The notes beneath the pieces were generated by a model, which worked only from the letters and a program-made list of their open reading frames with translations, searched no databases and was not told where the DNA came from. 64,000 nt of DNA, taken from the NCBI GenBank assembly GCA_014055525.1, contig WIAH01000001.1, positions 1-64,000 on the forward strand. The letters are read 5' to 3'. Source of the DNA: Nitrospira sp. CR1.3. Its GTDB lineage: Bacteria; Nitrospirota; Nitrospiria; Nitrospirales; Nitrospiraceae. Numbering within the stretch: position 1 is the stretch's first letter; each line of letters starts with the position of its first letter. A program made the translations under genes and the position numbers. Shown here one piece after another: positions 61,584 to 64,000 of this stretch.

Positions 61584-62222
61584 ATGACTATCCTCATCGT
61601 CGACGATTCGCCGGATCAGCATACGCTGCTGCGGTCCATCCTGGGGAAAGCGGGGCATACAGACATCCTGAGCGCCGACTCGGCGAAATCCGCTTCGTCT
61701 TTGTTGAACCTGAATGGCCAGGAACCGACCAAGCAGGTCGATCTGATTCTCATGGATGTGTTGATGCCGGAACAAGACGGAGTGGAAACTTGCCGGCAAA
61801 TCAAGAATTGCGCCCATCTTCGGGATGTTCCGGTCATCATGGTGACGGCCAAGAATGATCTCTCTAATCTTCAGGCCGCCTTTGCCGCCGGAGCCAACGA
61901 CTACATCAACAAGCCGGTGCAAGGCGTGGAGCTGCTGGCGCGGGTCTCCTCGGCGCTCGCGCTCAAACAGGAAACGGACCGCCGCAAAGCGCATGAAATG
62001 GACCTGCAGCGGAGCAATGAAGAACTGCAACGAGCGCTTCGAGAAGTCAAAGTGCTTCGTGGTCTGATCCCGATTTGCGCATCGTGCAAAAAAATCCGCA
62101 ACGACAGCGGCTTCTGGCAACAGCTGGAAGAATATCTCGGCGAACATTCCGAGGCCGAATTCAGTCACGGCCTTTGCCAACCCTGTATCAAAAAGCTTTA
62201 TCCTGGTGTTTACCGGGATTAG
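61584..62222 (+). CDS. Response regulator with C-terminal Cys-rich segment
   Basis: A 212-residue protein. The receiver (Asp58 in LILMDVLMP, Lys110 in DYINKPV) is followed by a coiled-coil linker and a 50-residue tail with LIPICASCKKIRND and SHGLCQPCIKKLY. This tail, a probable zinc knuckle with two CxxC pairs, also ends other bacterial receiver and PAS proteins. It lies 48 bases upstream of the diguanylate cyclase, whose receiver is closely similar, so the pair may have arisen by duplication. Confidence 0.9.
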   Translation: MTILIVDDSPDQHTLLRSILGKAGHTDILSADSAKSASSLLNLNGQEPTKQVDLILMDVLMPEQDGVETCRQIKNCAHLRDVPVIMVTAKNDLSNLQAAFAAGANDYINKPVQGVELLARVSSALALKQETDRRKAHEMDLQRSNEELQRALREVKVLRGLIPICASCKKIRNDSGFWQQLEEYLGEHSEAEFSHGLCQPCIKKLYPGVYRD

Positions 62223-62270
62223 CTGCTAGGATTTCTTGAATAATTCCTCATTTTCCGAGGCCTGGAGGCT

Positions 62271-63275
62271 ATGAGTATTCTCATCGTTGACGATTCTCCT
62301 GACGACCGCGCGCTTCTCCAGTCGATCCTGTCGGCGGCCGGTTACGACCATATTCTTGTGGCGGATTCCGCGACGAGAGCCTTCAGCCTGCTCGGCATGG
62401 AAGGCGGCAAGCAGGGAGCCGCCCGCGTCGACCTCATTCTCATGGACATCGTCATGCCGGAAATGAACGGCATCGAAGCCTGCCGGCAGATAAAAGCGGT
62501 TGAACGGTACCGCGACACACCGATCATCATGGTGACGGTCAAGACGGATCCCGTCGATTTGCAGCTTGCCTTCGCCGCGGGCGCGCTCGACTACATCGCC
62601 AAGCCCATCAATAAGATCGAATTGCTCACCCGTGTCCGTTCGGTGCTCCGGTTGGTTCATGAGATTGAACGGCGTCGAACGCACGAACAGGAACTGCTCG
62701 AAGTCATGCGCCAGCTCCAGGAAGCGAATCAGATGCTGCTGCGCCTCTCCTGTCTCGACGGCCTGACCGGCATCACGAATCGGCGGCAGTTCGACGACTT
62801 TCTCGATCAGGAGTGGCGCCGAGCCGTGCGCGAATCGACGCCGCTGTCCCTCATTATGCTCGATATCGATCGTTTCAAGGCTTATAACGACACCCAGGGC
62901 CACACGGCCGGGGATGAGTGCCTGCGGCAAGTCGCCAACGCGATTTCCGGCGCGGTCAACCGGCCCGGCGACCTGGTTGCGCGATACGGTGGAGATGAAT
63001 TTGTCGTCGTCCTCCCCGGCACGACGACCGAAGGCGCGGCTCAAGTGGCGGAAACCCTTCGTCGACGGATCGAATCCATCGGCATCACTCATTCCGAAGG
63101 AGAAGTCATGACGATCAGCGTCGGGTACGCCAGTACCATTCCCAGTCGGACGGCCTCCCAGACCGACTTGATCAAGGCAGCCGACCAAGCCCTCTATCAA
63201 GCCAAACAGGAAGGCCGCAATCGCGCCAAACAGGCCGGAATACTTTCCCTCGTTCCCCATTCGCACGAGGAGTAG
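62271..63275 (+). CDS. Response regulator diguanylate cyclase (receiver-GGDEF)
   Basis: A 334-residue protein with a receiver domain (Asp59 in LILMDIVMP, Lys in DYIAKPI) and a GGDEF domain with intact YGGDEF (residues 240-244 for GGDEF) and the inhibitory site RPGD (231-234). It makes cyclic-di-GMP when phosphorylated. Intact active and inhibitory sites indicate a working, product-inhibited enzyme. The PilZ protein at 44911-45276 is a possible effector in the same window. Confidence 0.95.
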   Translation: MSILIVDDSPDDRALLQSILSAAGYDHILVADSATRAFSLLGMEGGKQGAARVDLILMDIVMPEMNGIEACRQIKAVERYRDTPIIMVTVKTDPVDLQLAFAAGALDYIAKPINKIELLTRVRSVLRLVHEIERRRTHEQELLEVMRQLQEANQMLLRLSCLDGLTGITNRRQFDDFLDQEWRRAVRESTPLSLIMLDIDRFKAYNDTQGHTAGDECLRQVANAISGAVNRPGDLVARYGGDEFVVVLPGTTTEGAAQVAETLRRRIESIGITHSEGEVMTISVGYASTIPSRTASQTDLIKAADQALYQAKQEGRNRAKQAGILSLVPHSHEE

Positions 63276-63320
63276 CCGCTATCCCACGAGGAATGCCCCA
63301 GGGATGACTCCAAACGGACA

Positions 63321-64000
63321 TGCCACGCCATCCACGCCTTGCGCCTCGCAAACCCGCGAAATCGTCTCGGAGACCAACTCGTAACCCGATCGGTCTCTCC
63401 TCACGATCCTCGACTCAATCAGCTGTCCGTTCCTCTGGAAAACGCCGCCCCGCTGAACCGTTGCAAGATCCGACCGGCCTGCTGGAACGCTATCAGAAAA
63501 CGCTGAGAAAGCTTGCGCAAAGCGAGGCGTTGAACAGCGGAGATCTCCCTCAGGCCTTTCAAGCCATCACCGAAGCTTGCGGAAATCTACTCCAGGCCGA
63601 ACGGACCAGCATTTGGCTCTATGACGATCGTCGGACGTCGATCGCGCTCATGGATCTTTTTGAATCCGATGAGCATCGTCACAGCGCCGGCGCGATCCTG
63701 CAATCATCTGAATACCCGGCGTATTTTCGGGCCCTCGCAACCGAGGAGTGGGCCATTGCGGCGCACGACGCCCGTCAAGACCCCAGAACAAAGGAGTTTG
63801 CCCCCTCGTACCTCACTCCGCTCAACATCGGCGCGATGCTGGATGCCCCGATCAGACAGAAGGGACAGGTCGTGGGCGTGCTCTGTACTGAACACGTCGG
63901 AGGGCCGAGGCGATGGACCGTCTATGAAGAGCAGTTCACCAGTTCCCTGGCCACGATGGCGACGCTCGCCCTCGAGGCGGCCGAACGACGGCAGGCTGAA
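63321..64000 (+). CDS. GAF-domain sensor protein (N-terminal part, cut by window edge)
   Basis: The frame opens with ATG at 63321 (MPRHPRLAPRKPAKSSRRP), an in-frame stop lies a few codons upstream, and the frame stays open to the window end. After a basic, Ser/Arg-rich N-terminus of about 55 residues, a helix (LLERYQKTLRKLAQSEAL) leads into a GAF domain with AERTSIWLYDDRRTSI, APIRQKGQVVGVLCTEH and FTSSLATMATLALEAAE. Most such N-termini in this setting belong to histidine kinases or cyclases, but the output domain is outside the window. Confidence 0.8.

Overview
This window is GC-rich bacterial chromosome with densely packed genes on both strands. The gene set suggests a Nitrospira-like member of the Nitrospirota. 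It includes EF-Tu behind a Tyr-Gly-Thr tRNA string, a maltodextrin phosphorylase and 4-alpha-glucanotransferase, a cupredoxin beside a squalene/phytoene synthase, a four-gene Gld-type ABC module, a ferredoxin cluster and many response regulators. That assignment is inference from gene content; no 16S rRNA is present.

Layout. 1-1065: the start of tuf, three tRNAs and their promoter, all on the minus strand. 1255-4180: a secreted HExxH protein and a UvrD-type helicase (minus). 4279-9302: an unknown gene with a clear promoter, glgP, a HEAT-repeat protein and a small membrane coiled-coil protein (plus). 9305-11727: a HEAT protein, a small basic protein, an RlpA-like lipoprotein and a small exported protein (minus). 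11961-16628: ABC ATPase, permease, GldG-like protein and DUF4340 protein (plus), then tRNA-Arg. 17061-19615: a zinc-ribbon protein, a Pro-rich protein ending in a nuclease-like domain that has lost its acidic residues, a stand-alone AsnC-type sensor domain and a lipoprotein. 19625-24476: an NtrC-type regulator with its histidine kinase, and malQ (minus). 24562-26313: a DUF72 protein and an exported protein.

26350-44050 is the accessory part. It starts with a FitA/VapC-type toxin-antitoxin pair that has its own promoter and palindromic operator. A type I secretion module (HlyD-like adaptor and HlyB-like ABC exporter), a Uma2-type protein and a palindromic intergenic element follow. Next comes a single gene of about 10.5 kb for an RTX protein of about 3,500 residues headed by a lipase-like domain. 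Its start codon overlaps the stop of a secreted partner gene, and both share one promoter. The region ends with a second toxin-antitoxin pair whose PIN toxin appears to have lost its middle. The exporter, adaptor and RTX protein most likely form one export pathway; no TolC-like outer-membrane pore is present here.

44142-64000 returns to housekeeping and regulation: a PilZ protein, a receiver protein, an SPFH lipoprotein, a cytochrome c lipoprotein overlapping a 58-residue membrane protein, queC, a DksA-like protein, apt, an RpoS/RpoD-type sigma factor, acylphosphatase, alanine dehydrogenase and tRNA-Pro. After these come a four-gene iron-sulfur cluster, squalene/phytoene synthase with a cupredoxin, htpX, an exported glutathione peroxidase, an MFS transporter, CsgG-like and other lipoproteins, and yqeY. 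Two receiver proteins follow (one Cys-rich at its end, one a diguanylate cyclase), and the window ends inside a GAF-domain protein.
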